A stretch of DNA of 64,000 nucleotides from Mycolicibacterium sp. P1-18 (GTDB taxonomy: Bacteria; Actinomycetota; Actinomycetes; Mycobacteriales; Mycobacteriaceae). The notes beneath the pieces are model-generated. The model was given only the letters and a program-made list of their open reading frames with translations, did no database searches and had not been told where the DNA came from. The stretch spans positions 151,070 through 215,069 of the forward strand of contig NZ_NPKR01000012.1 in assembly GCF_008329535.1 (NCBI RefSeq), in the 5' to 3' direction. Every line of letters begins with the position of its first letter. Positions within the stretch are counted from its first letter, which is position 1. This document shows, one piece after another, positions 34,124 to 42,884 of the stretch. The translations under genes and the position numbers were made by a program.

Positions 34124-34434
34124 CACCGGCCCCACGGCGAGGGCACGGCGACCGGGTTGCTCAGGCCGTTGCGCTCGAATTCGTGGGTGATGGCCGCGGC
34201 GATGCCGGCGCTGAGGAAGATCATTACTGCGAACACGATGACCCCCATCTGCGCGGTGATCCCCGAGCCGGCGCCTTCCTTGCGGTGCTGACCGATCGCG
34301 GCGACGGTGCCCACCACCAGGGCCACCACCGCCAGGAACGCCTCCACCGAGTAGAGCAGGGTGGTACCGGAGGTGAAGAGACCTCCCACCGCCAGTACTG
34401 CGGTGTCGGAACTGGATTCGCTGATCGCTGACAT
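34123..34434 (-). CDS. small two-helix membrane protein at the head of the T4SS operon
   Basis: 103 residues from the ATG at 34434, chosen for its AAGGGG ribosome site over an upstream extension. Two membrane helices (about 22-48 and 62-84) joined by a short basic loop GQHRKEGAGSG. The topology resembles VirB2/TrbC pilin-type subunits, but no processed signal sequence is obvious. First gene of the run leading into the VirB4-like ATPase. The upstream 206 bases (34435-34640) hold no gene. Confidence 0.6.
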   Translation of the reverse strand: MSAISESSSDTAVLAVGGLFTSGTTLLYSVEAFLAVVALVVGTVAAIGQHRKEGAGSGITAQMGVIVFAVMIFLSAGIAAAITHEFERNGLSNPVAVPSPWGR

Positions 34435-34663
34435 CGGTGACCCCTTCTCGCGGCGACGGTCCTCGTCGGTCCGCATTGCGGTGCCGATGACGAATTCGTC
34501 TGTGCCACCAAGCCTATGGCCGTCTCGCCGCGGTCTCTGCAGTATTTTGCGACGGTCACCCGAGGTCGCAGGGCAGTACCTGCACTGCCGGTCCGTTTCG
34601 ACGCTCCGCACCGCCCGACACCGGTAGAGTCACCAGTGTCTCGGCCGTCGAAGTGGCTGTTGC

Positions 34664-34807
34664 GATTGGTGCCGCCCTCGGGATGGCTTTCCTGCCCATT
34701 GTCCAGTCGGCGGACGAGGCACCGCCGGTGTCGTACGCGCGGCTCCGGCGGCGGTGTGATCACCCGGTGCATGGCTAGGGATTTTGGTGCCGCCTCCGGG
34801 ATGGCTT
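34664..34807 (+). repeat. imperfect direct repeat and hairpin in the IS110 left end (bridge-RNA candidate)
   Basis: GATTGGTGCCGCCCTCGGGA (from 34664) recurs as GATTTTGGTGCCGCCTCCGG (from 34780), both continuing into GATGGCTT. Between them CACCGCCGG (34720-34728) can pair with CCGGCGGCGGTG (34745-34756). IS110 elements are known to encode a bridge RNA in the non-coding left end, with loops that match target and donor DNA. I infer this is that RNA, but I could not assign its loops. Confidence 0.4.
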
Positions 34808-34870
34808 GCCGTGTGTGGGCCGGCCCGGGTGACCCGCCGGACGACGCGGCGCGTGACACGGGGGTGGCCA

Positions 34871-36061
34871 GTGACGATCATCGGCGTCGACGCGCACAAA
34901 CGCAGCCACACCCTCGTCGCGATCGACCCGGGGGGCCGCAAGCTGGCGGAGAAGACGGTCACCACGACCCCGAGCGGTCACGCCGAGGCCATCGACTGGG
35001 TGCTGAAGAACTTCGGCGCCGACGTCGAATGGGCCGTCGAGGACAACCGCTCCTTCACCCACCTGCTGGAACGGGACTTGCTTGCCGCCGCACCGTGGCG
35101 GGTGGTCAGATGCCCCCCGGCCCTCATGGCCCGCACCCGCGCCTCGGCGCGGACACCCGGCAAGTCCGACCCCATCGACGCGTTGGCGGTGGCCCGGGCG
35201 GCGCTGCGCGAGACCGACCTCCCCGTCGCCGTCCACGACGACGTCTCGTGGCAGCTGCGGCAACTCGTCGAGCGGCGGGAGGACCTCGTCACCCAGCGCG
35301 CCGGCGTGATGCACCGCGTCTACGCGCACGTTCATCTGCTGGATCCGACGCGCCCGACGCCGACCGGTCTGGACAAGCGAAATCGGCGCGACGCGCTGGG
35401 TCGGTTCCTCAGAACCCAGTCCGGTCTCCTCGCCGAACTGGCCCGCGACGAGGTCGACGATCTCGAATACTTCACGCGCAGAATCGATTCCCTGACCGAG
35501 CGCATCGTTGAACGGGTCGACGAGCTGCACTCGTCGCTGTTGACCATCCCCGGGTGCGCCCACCTGACCGCGGCGAAGTTCATCGGAGAGGCAGCCAACA
35601 TGGACCGCTTCCGGTCCGAGGCGGCCTTCGCCGCCTACTGCGGGGTGGCTCCGGTGCCGCGGTGGTCGGGGTCGACGGCCGGAACCCTTCGAGTTTCCAA
35701 CGGCGGCAACCGCCAACTCAACACGGCGCTGCATCGCGTGGCCCTGGTTCAGTTGGCCAAGATCCCGGTGGGGCGCACCTACTATGAACGCCGCCGCGCC
35801 GAGGGCGACACCGGCGCCGAGGCCATCCGTCGTCTGAAGCGGAAGCTCTGCCGGCTGGTGTTCAACCGGCTGCGGGCGGACTACCGCGTACGCACCGCCT
35901 CGGACACCGTCGGTCCCGCCGTCGCGGTGGCAGACGTCGGCCACGTGCCGGCCTGGCTGCAATTGGTCGACATCGCCGACTCCATGGGCGAGGAACGGGA
36001 GAGGCCGCGGCGCAGCGTGGGCGAGCACCGAATGATTCAGCCCGGGGACGCCGAACCGTGA
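34871..36061 (+). CDS. IS110-family transposase (DEDD/serine recombinase)
   Basis: 396 residues from the GTG at 34871, the start that leaves TIIGVDAHKRSH near the N-terminus as in IS110. The RuvC-like DEDD fold is visible in VDAHK (Asp near 7), WAVEDNRSF and KSDPIDALAVARAALRE. A coiled linker follows, and the C-terminal Transposase_20-like region reads FIGEAANMDRFRSEAAFAAYCGVAPVPRWSGS..SNGGNRQLN with the conserved serine. The reading frame is intact, so the element may still be active. Immediately upstream is the structured region described separately. Confidence 0.9.
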   Translation: MTIIGVDAHKRSHTLVAIDPGGRKLAEKTVTTTPSGHAEAIDWVLKNFGADVEWAVEDNRSFTHLLERDLLAAAPWRVVRCPPALMARTRASARTPGKSDPIDALAVARAALRETDLPVAVHDDVSWQLRQLVERREDLVTQRAGVMHRVYAHVHLLDPTRPTPTGLDKRNRRDALGRFLRTQSGLLAELARDEVDDLEYFTRRIDSLTERIVERVDELHSSLLTIPGCAHLTAAKFIGEAANMDRFRSEAAFAAYCGVAPVPRWSGSTAGTLRVSNGGNRQLNTALHRVALVQLAKIPVGRTYYERRRAEGDTGAEAIRRLKRKLCRLVFNRLRADYRVRTASDTVGPAVAVADVGHVPAWLQLVDIADSMGEERERPRRSVGEHRMIQPGDAEP

Positions 36062-36104
36062 ACACCCGCCACCACCGGTGCGACTCGACCGACACCGGAG
36101 CGCG

Positions 36105-37061
36105 ATGACCCGCCGCTCTGGTGTCACCTGGGCGCCGACCAGCGTGCCGGAGATCCGCCGGCGGTGGTGCGACGCCCTCGACGGCATGATCGAGCGGCAC
36201 TCGGCGGGTCTGATCACCCAGCCCGGCACCGCTCGGCCCGCCGACGGTGTGCGGTTGCGGCGCCTGCAAGACCAGCTCGCCACCACCATCGAGGTCATGA
36301 AGGCCGAGAGCCAGGCGCTCCGCGACGCCGAGATGTACTGGGTCGCCCGGGACATGGTCGACGTCGCCCGCGATGCCGCCACGACGTTGCCCGAGTGGAC
36401 GCCCGACATCGCCGCCCCGTGCCGCAACGGCCTGCTGTGCTGGGCGAAGCCGGCCGGCACGGTGCCCTACGGTCCGACGGCGACGGCCACCGCCGCGGTG
36501 CCCTGGGACGGCGTGTGGTGGTGGACCCGGCCCGACGGCCGGTTGCAGGTGTCACCGGCCTCCCGCTTCGCGAATCGGGCCGAACTACTGGAGCCCTACG
36601 GCGTCTCGACGCCGCTGTGGGCCGCGCACACCATCGTCGTCGACCCCAGCCGGCCGCGGACCGAGGAGGCCAACGGCACCGAGGACATGCATCCCTTCGT
36701 GAGCATCGTGGGGGCGGCGTGGCTGCTGATGGGACAGCCGGGCGTGACCGAGACCCGCTCGATTCGGGACCGCCCCATGCCGGGTCCCCCGTTCGGTGCC
36801 CGTCCGTCGCTCGCCTCGTCGACGTCGCCGGCGGTCACCATCGTGGAACTCCGCCGCCCGGTCCGCGGACCGCAGGACGACGCCCCAAGCCAGGAATCTG
36901 CGCGTTCCTTCAGCCGGCGCTGGTGGGTCGGCGGGCACTGGCGCCAGCAGGCCTGCGGCCCGCATCTCGGGCAGCGTCGACCCACCTGGATCGCGCCGCA
37001 CGTGAAGGGTCCGCCCGGTACGCCACTGACCACTGACAAGGTCTACCTTTGGCGGCGTTGA
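36105..37061 (+). CDS. hypothetical protein of actinobacterial accessory regions
   Basis: 318 residues from the ATG at 36105 (GGAG 6 bases upstream). No signal peptide. The N-terminal half is helical; the middle has DGVWWWTRPDGRL and LWAAHTIVVDPSRPR; the end has RRWWVGGHWRQQACG..RRPTWIAPHVKGPPG..KVYLWRR. I recall this C-terminal block from proteins of actinobacterial plasmids and integrated elements, where no function is assigned. The Trp/His-rich end could bind nucleic acid or metal. The gap 37062-37286 after it holds nothing I recognise. Confidence 0.65.
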   Translation: MTRRSGVTWAPTSVPEIRRRWCDALDGMIERHSAGLITQPGTARPADGVRLRRLQDQLATTIEVMKAESQALRDAEMYWVARDMVDVARDAATTLPEWTPDIAAPCRNGLLCWAKPAGTVPYGPTATATAAVPWDGVWWWTRPDGRLQVSPASRFANRAELLEPYGVSTPLWAAHTIVVDPSRPRTEEANGTEDMHPFVSIVGAAWLLMGQPGVTETRSIRDRPMPGPPFGARPSLASSTSPAVTIVELRRPVRGPQDDAPSQESARSFSRRWWVGGHWRQQACGPHLGQRRPTWIAPHVKGPPGTPLTTDKVYLWRR

Positions 37062-37286
37062 CGCCGCGCGGCCATGACGGCGACCGCGAATGGCGTCCGT
37101 GCACGGGTCCCGCTGGTGCTGGTCGGAGTCCTCGTTTCTCTCGTCTCCCTCAGCCGTGATGTTCCCCACCCGTGATGTCCTGTCGATGTCACGTAGTACA
37201 GACGGTGAGACTGCGGCCGCCAGCGCCGACGTCGTGTTGCGGTGCCGCGGCCTCGCCGTAGGGGCATCGCGTCGACGACCCTCGCG

Positions 37287-38087
37287 CTAGCCCCCGCATC
37301 CGAGGTCGGCGGCGATCGGCGGGGGTACCCCCTCGTCGGTGCAATCGAACCCACTGCCGTATTGCACTGCGCGCCAGATACCGCCGTCGTAGTGGAACAG
37401 CACGATGCCGGGGGGATTCGCGTCCATAGGACGCCACCTGAGAAGGGACTTCGACCAGTCGCCGGAGCACAGCACCCTGTCGACGGTGAACGGCTCGGAA
37501 CCGTAGCCCCATAAACGTAGCGTGGCCGACTTCAACGCCTCAGCCGTCGCCGACGAACACGGAGATGCGGACTGGCTCAGGGTATTCGGCGCGCCTGAGT
37601 CGCCAATGGGGTTGGCCGGACGATAGTCCACGCCCTGGCGGCTGACGAACATGCCGCGGCCGGTCTGGTCGTTGGTGAAACGCGTTCCCGACGAGGAAGG
37701 TTCCACGGTCCATCCCTCGAGGTGCAACACTTCACCGTAGGTGAGGACCGTCTCGGTGTAGCCGCCGGATTGGAAGTTCGAGTCGCTCCACTGCAACCCC
37801 TCTACCTCGGCCTCGACTCGCACCGTGTGGCGAGGATGCTCGGAATCGTCTTGATGGCAATACTGGGCGTCGCCGCATCCGGTCGGCTGCTTCGCGAAAT
37901 TGCCTGTGCACGAGACCGAGCCGGTCGTGATGACGCATTTCACGGCGCGCGACTCAGTCGTTACGAACTGCTTGTCGACGGGTTCGGGAGACTCGGGTTC
38001 TGCGTGGGCAGCTGATGTGGTGGCCAGTGCGGCAAACAGATTCACCACCGCCACCCATGCCATCAGCCTGAGCGCGAATTTCACCAC
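37287..38087 (-). CDS. secreted hypothetical protein
   Basis: 266 residues from a GTG at 38087 or 38084, picked because it directly precedes a signal peptide (KFALRLMAWVAVVNLFAALA..AHA). The mature protein contains CVITTGSVSCTGNFAKQPTGCGDAQYC (four closely spaced cysteines), then ASPCSS, RVLCSGDW and FDCTDEG..LGCGG near the end, so several disulfides are likely. Family not recognised. The less GC-rich codon use suggests an accessory gene. The region 38088-38457 between this gene and the peptidase contains no gene I can support. Confidence 0.6.
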   Translation of the reverse strand: MVKFALRLMAWVAVVNLFAALATTSAAHAEPESPEPVDKQFVTTESRAVKCVITTGSVSCTGNFAKQPTGCGDAQYCHQDDSEHPRHTVRVEAEVEGLQWSDSNFQSGGYTETVLTYGEVLHLEGWTVEPSSSGTRFTNDQTGRGMFVSRQGVDYRPANPIGDSGAPNTLSQSASPCSSATAEALKSATLRLWGYGSEPFTVDRVLCSGDWSKSLLRWRPMDANPPGIVLFHYDGGIWRAVQYGSGFDCTDEGVPPPIAADLGCGG

Positions 38088-38457
38088 GACCCCTGCCACT
38101 CTGCATTGCACCCGTCCACGACCGCCCCGCAAAGAAGCGTGACACACCGGACCCATCAGATCAACGCTGCCGCCGCAGTGAAACAGTCGGGAGTGATCAG
38201 TCGGCAAATGCACAGTTCCCTTGTCACCATCGACTACATCTCAGCAGCGGGGCCGGAGAAGGCCAGGTGATCCCGGTCCGTCAGCCGCGCCGGGTGTAGG
38301 AAGTGCAGCGATCGCGAGATGAACGTCGGCGCGCTCGACGTGAGACAACACTGATCGCGGCACGTCAGAGGAGCGGCCGAGTGCAGTCGAAAGTTGAAGA
38401 TCTACAACGGTGGATGACCACCGCGCGGCTGCCAACTAGCCGTGAGTCGTCGTGCGG

Positions 38458-39495
38458 TCAGGTGTCACGGCGCCACTCGGTGATCTTGCGGCCTACCGTG
38501 TCCACGGCATTGGTCGCTGCCTGTCCGACCCCGTCGACGATGCCTCCGAGACCGTTCCGGATGCCCTTGATCAGCGGATCGTCGGACTGGTCGAAACCGT
38601 CGCGGTAATGACCGGCTGCGGCGCTCACGTCGTCGACGAAGCGGGTGGAGTCCTCCCCACGGGTCGGATAGTCTCCGCGCAGGACGGCGCCGTAGCCGCC
38701 GGAATCCACCCACGACGTCAGTGCCGCCGCGCGCAGCACCGAGAACGGGTGGGTCCGCATCTCAAGGTTGAGCAGCTTGAGCACGCCGTCGCGCATGTCG
38801 CCGGTGCGTTCGTATTCGCGGGCCTGAGCCAGGAACGCCTGAGAATCCAGTTTGTCCAGATGCTTGCCGCCGGCCAGTTTCATCTCCACGCGGATCGCCG
38901 TGTCGAGGTCCTGGGCGCAGAGCAGGCCGGCGCGGTCACCGGACAGCTCGGACTTGCGCTGCCACTCCATCAGCGCTGCGACGATCGCACGCAGCGCCCA
39001 CCCGCCCAACGGGATGAATCCGAACGAATCCGCCAGTCGCAGAAGGTGCATCAGCATGGTGCGGTACACGGCGTGCCCGCTGAGCGCATGCCCGAGTTCG
39101 TGGCCGATGACGAACCTCAACTCGTCGTGATCCATCAGTTCATACATCGCGGAGGTGATCACGATGAACGGGGTGTCCATGCCGATGCAGAACGCGTTGA
39201 CCTCTGGGGACTGGTAGACGAACAGGTCGGGGCGATCGGAAACGTCGAGCACGTCGATGCACTGGTCGAGAAGCGCGTCGAGGTCGCCGAACTGCCGCGG
39301 GCCCACCTTCGCGCCGCTGGCCAAGTACAACAGCCGGTGTTGGCGCTCGCGCAGCATCGCCGAGAGCACCTTGAGGACCTGGTCGAAACCCTTGAGGCGA
39401 CGCAGCGCGCTGAGCGCGACGCGATCGGAGGGGTGCTCCCAGGCGCGCGAACTGATGCCGGGAAAGGTGATCCGCGTGCTCGCGGGCTGGGTCAT
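38458..39495 (-). CDS. M48-family zinc metalloprotease
   Basis: 345 residues. The zinc motif is VIGHELGHALSGH (His132, Glu133, His136), and the third ligand is probably Glu183 in KSELSGDRAG. NAFCIGMDTPFIVITSAMYELM is the strand before the active-site helix, typical of M48 peptidases. Unlike HtpX there are no obvious N-terminal membrane helices, and the C-terminus (GIRNGLGGIVDGVGQAATNAV) is amphipathic and may touch membrane. GGAGC ribosome site. A possible -10 TAGGCT lies about 30 bases upstream. Probable role: protein quality control. Substrate unknown. Confidence 0.85.
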   Translation of the reverse strand: MTQPASTRITFPGISSRAWEHPSDRVALSALRRLKGFDQVLKVLSAMLRERQHRLLYLASGAKVGPRQFGDLDALLDQCIDVLDVSDRPDLFVYQSPEVNAFCIGMDTPFIVITSAMYELMDHDELRFVIGHELGHALSGHAVYRTMLMHLLRLADSFGFIPLGGWALRAIVAALMEWQRKSELSGDRAGLLCAQDLDTAIRVEMKLAGGKHLDKLDSQAFLAQAREYERTGDMRDGVLKLLNLEMRTHPFSVLRAAALTSWVDSGGYGAVLRGDYPTRGEDSTRFVDDVSAAAGHYRDGFDQSDDPLIKGIRNGLGGIVDGVGQAATNAVDTVGRKITEWRRDT

Positions 39496-39705
39496 CGCGA
39501 TTGCTCCTTCACCACGTACCCGAGCCTAAGGGCATCTGGGGGCGCCACCGAGCACCAGTTTGGTCTAGTCGCGAGCGTGCGGGGCGAACGCGTACCGGCA
39601 TTGCGTCGAGCAACCGCGGTCGACTCCCGCCGGACGGCGCGCGGTGATGTCCACCAGCTCGGACAGGTCATTGCGAATGTGCGGTGCGTCGGCCTCACCG
39701 GCCGA

Positions 39706-39711
39706 TAGCCT
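39706..39711 (+). promoter_or_regulatory. -10 element for leaderless start (DUF6188-like gene)
   Basis: TAGCCT, 7 bases, then ATG at 39719. It matches TANNNT at the leaderless distance, and no ribosome site is seen before this ATG. Confidence 0.4.
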
Positions 39712-39718
39712 GGCAGTG

Positions 39719-40150
39719 ATGATGCTTAGCTTGGCGGGAAAGCGCCTCGAGGCAGTCGATCTCGAGTACACGCTCGTCTTGCGGCTGTCCGGGGTCTACG
39801 TTGTCGCCGTCTCCTCACCGCTGACGGTCGAGCACGACAGTCGTCGAATCCGTCTGGACCCGGAAAGCGGTGACCCGGAGTCGTTCGGGCCGGTCCACCA
39901 GTTGGTGGGGCGCACTGTCGAGGCGGCGATCGTCGACCGCACCGGCGCGCTCGACGTCACGTTCGACACCGGTGCCCGGTTGAGGGTGGAACCGGACCCC
40001 CACTACGAGGCGTGGAACGTGTCCGGGCCCGACGGGGCGCTGGTGGTCAGCATGCCCGGCGGTGAGCTTGCAGTGTGGACCGCCTCGCCCCGAAGTCACG
40101 GGCTGACACCGACGATGGGGATGCAACGGTATGGGACGGGCGCCCGATGA
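39719..40150 (+). CDS. DUF6188-like small protein (immunity-like)
   Basis: 143 residues from the ATG at 39719. It has LAGKRLEAVDLEYTLVLRLSG at the start, RLRVEPDPHYEAWNVSGPDG in the middle and MPGGELAVW near the end. These blocks match my memory of the DUF6188 family, small soluble proteins often found beside polymorphic-toxin genes. The stop overlaps the next ATG (ATGA), so it forms a two-gene unit with the protein at 40147. No toxin gene is adjacent in this window. Confidence 0.7.
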   Translation: MMLSLAGKRLEAVDLEYTLVLRLSGVYVVAVSSPLTVEHDSRRIRLDPESGDPESFGPVHQLVGRTVEAAIVDRTGALDVTFDTGARLRVEPDPHYEAWNVSGPDGALVVSMPGGELAVWTASPRSHGLTPTMGMQRYGTGAR

Positions 40151-40518
40151 TCGACTACACCCGCTTCCCCGGCCTGTCGGACGTCTACCTCGAAGACAGC
40201 TACGTGCTGGCCATCGTGGAGACGCCCGGGCGGGTCACCTTTCGTCTCGAGGCGGTGTTGATCCCCGAGCACCCGGCGTATCGCGACCCGCCCGCGGGCC
40301 AGCACCATTGCTACGCCGTCGGTGACCTGATCTTCGCCGACGTCACCCACGTCGACTGGGTCCGGCGCAGTGACCGTCGTTTCGTCGACGCCTCCGGAGA
40401 GACCGACCTCGGCAACGTGGACGTGCTGCGCATCGACGGCAACGTCATTGTACTGGAGGGAGATTGGGGCGAGTTGCGCCTGACCGGTGGGCGGCCCCGT
40501 TTCAAACTCGACGCCTGA
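40147..40518 (+). CDS. hypothetical protein, immunity-like partner
   Basis: 123 residues from the ATG at 40147, translationally coupled to the upstream gene. MIDYTRFPGLSDVYLEDSYVL at the start, VLIPEHPAYRDPPAGQHHCYAVGDL in the middle, and GETDLGNVDVLRIDGNVIVLEGDWGELRL at the end suggest a compact beta-rich soluble fold. I have seen this pattern in small actinobacterial proteins without assigned function, usually paired with a DUF6188-like gene. An immunity role is an inference from that pairing. Confidence 0.65.
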   Translation: MIDYTRFPGLSDVYLEDSYVLAIVETPGRVTFRLEAVLIPEHPAYRDPPAGQHHCYAVGDLIFADVTHVDWVRRSDRRFVDASGETDLGNVDVLRIDGNVIVLEGDWGELRLTGGRPRFKLDA

Positions 40519-40549
40519 TGTCGGCATCCCGCGCCTCGACCTGCCGCCG

Positions 40550-41497
40550 TCATCCTCCCGTACGTCCGGTGGGATCACCAGTCCGGGGCATCGAGTCGAT
40601 CGCCGCGACCATCCAGGTGCCGCCGCTGTTGGTCACCGTCAGCGGGTAGGTCATCGTGACGGTGGCGAACTGCGTCGTCTGCGCGAGAACCGTGGCCAAC
40701 ACCTGGATCTCGGCACCCGGGGCGGGGTGGTCGGGGATCGGGTCCGTCGTCGCGGCGCTGCTGACGACCGCGCTCCGGTAGCCACCCACCGGGGTCAGGG
40801 CCGTGCCGGCGATCACGTAGCGGTCCAGGCCGGTGGTGGCGGTCAGATAGGTGTTGACGAATCCGCGGACCACGGCGTAGACGGGGCTGGCGCTGCTCAG
40901 AGCCTGCCGGTAGTTCAGTCCCAGGTCTACGCCGGGTCCGGGACCGTTGACGCGGGTGGGGAGGGCGACGGCGCGAGTTTGGTAGTGCCACAGCGACGTC
41001 GGCACCCGGTAGTAGGCGCGGGTGGCCGCGGCAGACGGGTAGGGACGCTCGTCGACGGCGACCACCACCGCGTAGAGCTGCGCGTCGGCGACCGAACCGG
41101 CGTCGACGACGGAGACGACCTGCGGACTGGTGACCACCGCCGCCGGGGTGACCGGAAGCGTGAGCGGGGTGTCGTCGGGCACGGTCAGATAGCGTCGCAG
41201 GACGTCGCGGTCGGCGTCCCGGCAGGTTCCGTCGGCAGGTCCGGGATCCTGATGGCAGGCGGTGGTGGCGGTCAGCCACGCCACCACGAAGTCGGCGGCG
41301 AACGCGCCGACCTGATCGCGGCGGTCGTCGACCTGACTGGCGATCGCCTCCACGTCGGGCCGGTCGGGTACCAGGAACACCTTCACTGCCGCCGCCCCGC
41401 CAAGCAACGCGAGGGCGACCAGCACGACCGTCGCGGCGCGGGACCCGTGTCGGCGGGCGCGACGCAGTCGTCCGGCCCACGTCTTCGACATCGCCAT
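40550..41497 (-). CDS. TcpC/VirB8-like conjugal transfer protein
   Basis: 315 residues from the ATG at 41497, 10 bases after the upstream stop. One N-terminal membrane helix (about 20-40), then two NTF2-like repeats: QVGAFAADFVVAWLTATTACHQ and ASPVYAVVRGFVNTYLTATTGLDRYV. This doubled fold is the TcpC pattern, a VirB8-type scaffold of Gram-positive conjugation channels. It lies about 6 kb from the VirB4/TrbL-like run, in the same orientation, so both probably belonged to one transfer system. Its two upstream neighbours overlap or nearly touch it. Confidence 0.75.
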   Translation of the reverse strand: MAMSKTWAGRLRRARRHGSRAATVVLVALALLGGAAAVKVFLVPDRPDVEAIASQVDDRRDQVGAFAADFVVAWLTATTACHQDPGPADGTCRDADRDVLRRYLTVPDDTPLTLPVTPAAVVTSPQVVSVVDAGSVADAQLYAVVVAVDERPYPSAAATRAYYRVPTSLWHYQTRAVALPTRVNGPGPGVDLGLNYRQALSSASPVYAVVRGFVNTYLTATTGLDRYVIAGTALTPVGGYRSAVVSSAATTDPIPDHPAPGAEIQVLATVLAQTTQFATVTMTYPLTVTNSGGTWMVAAIDSMPRTGDPTGRTGG

Positions 41498-41507
41498 CAC
41501 TGCTCGC

Positions 41508-42479
41508 TCACCGCGGCGGGTGCCCGAAGAACGACAGCCCACTGATCGCGAAGGTGGCGTCAACCGGGTCGTCGCCCCCCTCGGCGGCGGGCAACGGATC
41601 GGTGGTCACGGTCCCGTCGGTGTCCGGCGGTGCCGCGAACGGCGCGAGGCCGGAGTCGCCGACACCGAGTGTGGCGTCGGCGCTGGGGTCCACCGGTGGC
41701 GACGCGGCGGGCCGCGCGGTCTGCAGCACGATCACCGTCACCTTCGAGGCCAGCACGCGGGTCGGCAGCGCCGTGGTGACCGGACCGTGCACGTCGCCGG
41801 TGTCCTGGGTGACGATGGTGCGGTCGGCGTCGTCGAAGACGTACTGCAACCGGCTCACGACGCGGTGTTGGAGCCATTCGTCCACCCCGCCCGGGATTCT
41901 GGCCACCCAGCCGGTGGTGATCGACACCGCGGAGAGCACGTAGCTGCCACCCAAGTCGACGCGCAGCACCTGCCCGTCCACCCGGGCGCCTAACTGTCCG
42001 CGCACGCACACCCACGCCGCTCCACTGCGCGGGTCGGTCAGCGCCGCCGCGGAGGTGGATCCCGCCGGGCAGTTGGCGCTGGCGGTGTAACGAACCGCCT
42101 CGTCCTGACCGGCCGGGGCGGCACCACTGGGGGCGGCCACCGGTGCCACCGGCGCCACCGGAGGGCCGACGGACGGCGACGCGGGCGGGTCCTCGCCGCC
42201 CGACCCCACCAACGTGCTCGTGATCGCGACGACCGCGACCGCGAACAGGGCGAGCAGTCCCAGCGCGGCCTTGCGGGCGCCGGTGTTCGGATCACACTCT
42301 GGCGCAGCGGCCCTGGTGCGATCTGGGGGTGCCTCGTCCAGCTCCACCACCGCCGACGTCGTCTCACCGGTCGACCCGACGCCGGGGTGGTCCGGGTGGC
42401 TGGCCGGGCGGGGGCAGGGATCGGCACCGAACAGCTGCTCGGCCACCCAGATACGTCCGTCGCCACTCACCTCGCTCAT
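41508..42479 (-). CDS. T4SS-associated membrane protein with beta-sandwich domain
   Basis: 323 residues from the ATG at 42479, overlapping the upstream stop (ATGA). A cytosolic N-terminus, one membrane helix (about 75-92), a Pro/Ala linker, and an outside domain containing CPAGST...DPRSGAAWVC (two cysteines) and a stretch GGSYVLSAVSITTGWVARI..WLQHRVVSRLQYVFDD that looks like a galactose-binding-type (F5/8) beta-sandwich. I infer a surface or periplasmic part of the transfer apparatus. Family name not known to me. Confidence 0.6.
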   Translation of the reverse strand: MSEVSGDGRIWVAEQLFGADPCPRPASHPDHPGVGSTGETTSAVVELDEAPPDRTRAAAPECDPNTGARKAALGLLALFAVAVVAITSTLVGSGGEDPPASPSVGPPVAPVAPVAAPSGAAPAGQDEAVRYTASANCPAGSTSAAALTDPRSGAAWVCVRGQLGARVDGQVLRVDLGGSYVLSAVSITTGWVARIPGGVDEWLQHRVVSRLQYVFDDADRTIVTQDTGDVHGPVTTALPTRVLASKVTVIVLQTARPAASPPVDPSADATLGVGDSGLAPFAAPPDTDGTVTTDPLPAAEGGDDPVDATFAISGLSFFGHPPR

Positions 42480-42796
42480 CGTCGCGGTCTCCCGTCGGCG
42501 ATCACTTCGGCGTCCAGCACCGGCAACGACCGCCGGCTCTGGTCGGGAGCCACCCACACCGAAACCAGCACCCATCTCCCGGCGTCCACCGGCCGGGGGC
42601 TTGGTACCGGGCGTCGGCCCGGCCGACGCTCGACGGCCGGCGGCCTCCCACGGTGCCCGGCGGCGCGGGCCACGGCGAACACCACTGCCGCGAGCAGAAG
42701 GTACGGCGCGGCGGCAGCCACCAGCGTCACGGCCGAAGAGACGGCCAACGCGACCATGATTAGCGCCGCTCCCAAGATGCCCACCGAGGTCCTCAT
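42476..42796 (-). CDS. small membrane protein at head of the TcpC operon
   Basis: 106 residues from the ATG at 42796. A long hydrophobic stretch (about 5-45) probably forms one or two helices, followed by a basic Arg/Pro-rich region and a short C-terminal domain GRWVLVSVWVAPDQSRRSLPVLDAEV. Overlap with the next gene (ATGA) shows coupling. It lies divergent from the HTH gene at 42885, 88 bases away, which may control this operon. Confidence 0.6.
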   Translation of the reverse strand: MRTSVGILGAALIMVALAVSSAVTLVAAAAPYLLLAAVVFAVARAAGHRGRPPAVERRPGRRPVPSPRPVDAGRWVLVSVWVAPDQSRRSLPVLDAEVIADGRPRR

Positions 42797-42871
42797 GGCG
42801 TCATTCCACCACCGGCGTCCGACAACGTCGTGACGCGAAAATTGGTGTCCGGCAGGGTCTGTGAGCTGCGG

Positions 42872-42877
42872 TAGGGT
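42872..42877 (+). promoter_or_regulatory. -10 element for leaderless start (HTH gene)
   Basis: TAGGGT, 7 bases, ATG at 42885. It fits the mycobacterial leaderless form. The divergent TcpC operon promoter must share the same 88-base gap. Confidence 0.45.
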
Positions 42878-42884
42878 TCGACGC

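Larger units (their letters stand above)
34640..36075 (+). mobile_element. IS110-family insertion sequence (ends approximate)
   Basis: An IS110 transposase with about 230 bases of structured non-coding DNA upstream. IS110 elements lack terminal inverted repeats and do not make clear target duplications, so I cannot fix the ends. It separates the T4SS run at 29.2-34.4 kb from the genes at 36.1 kb onward. Confidence 0.6.
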
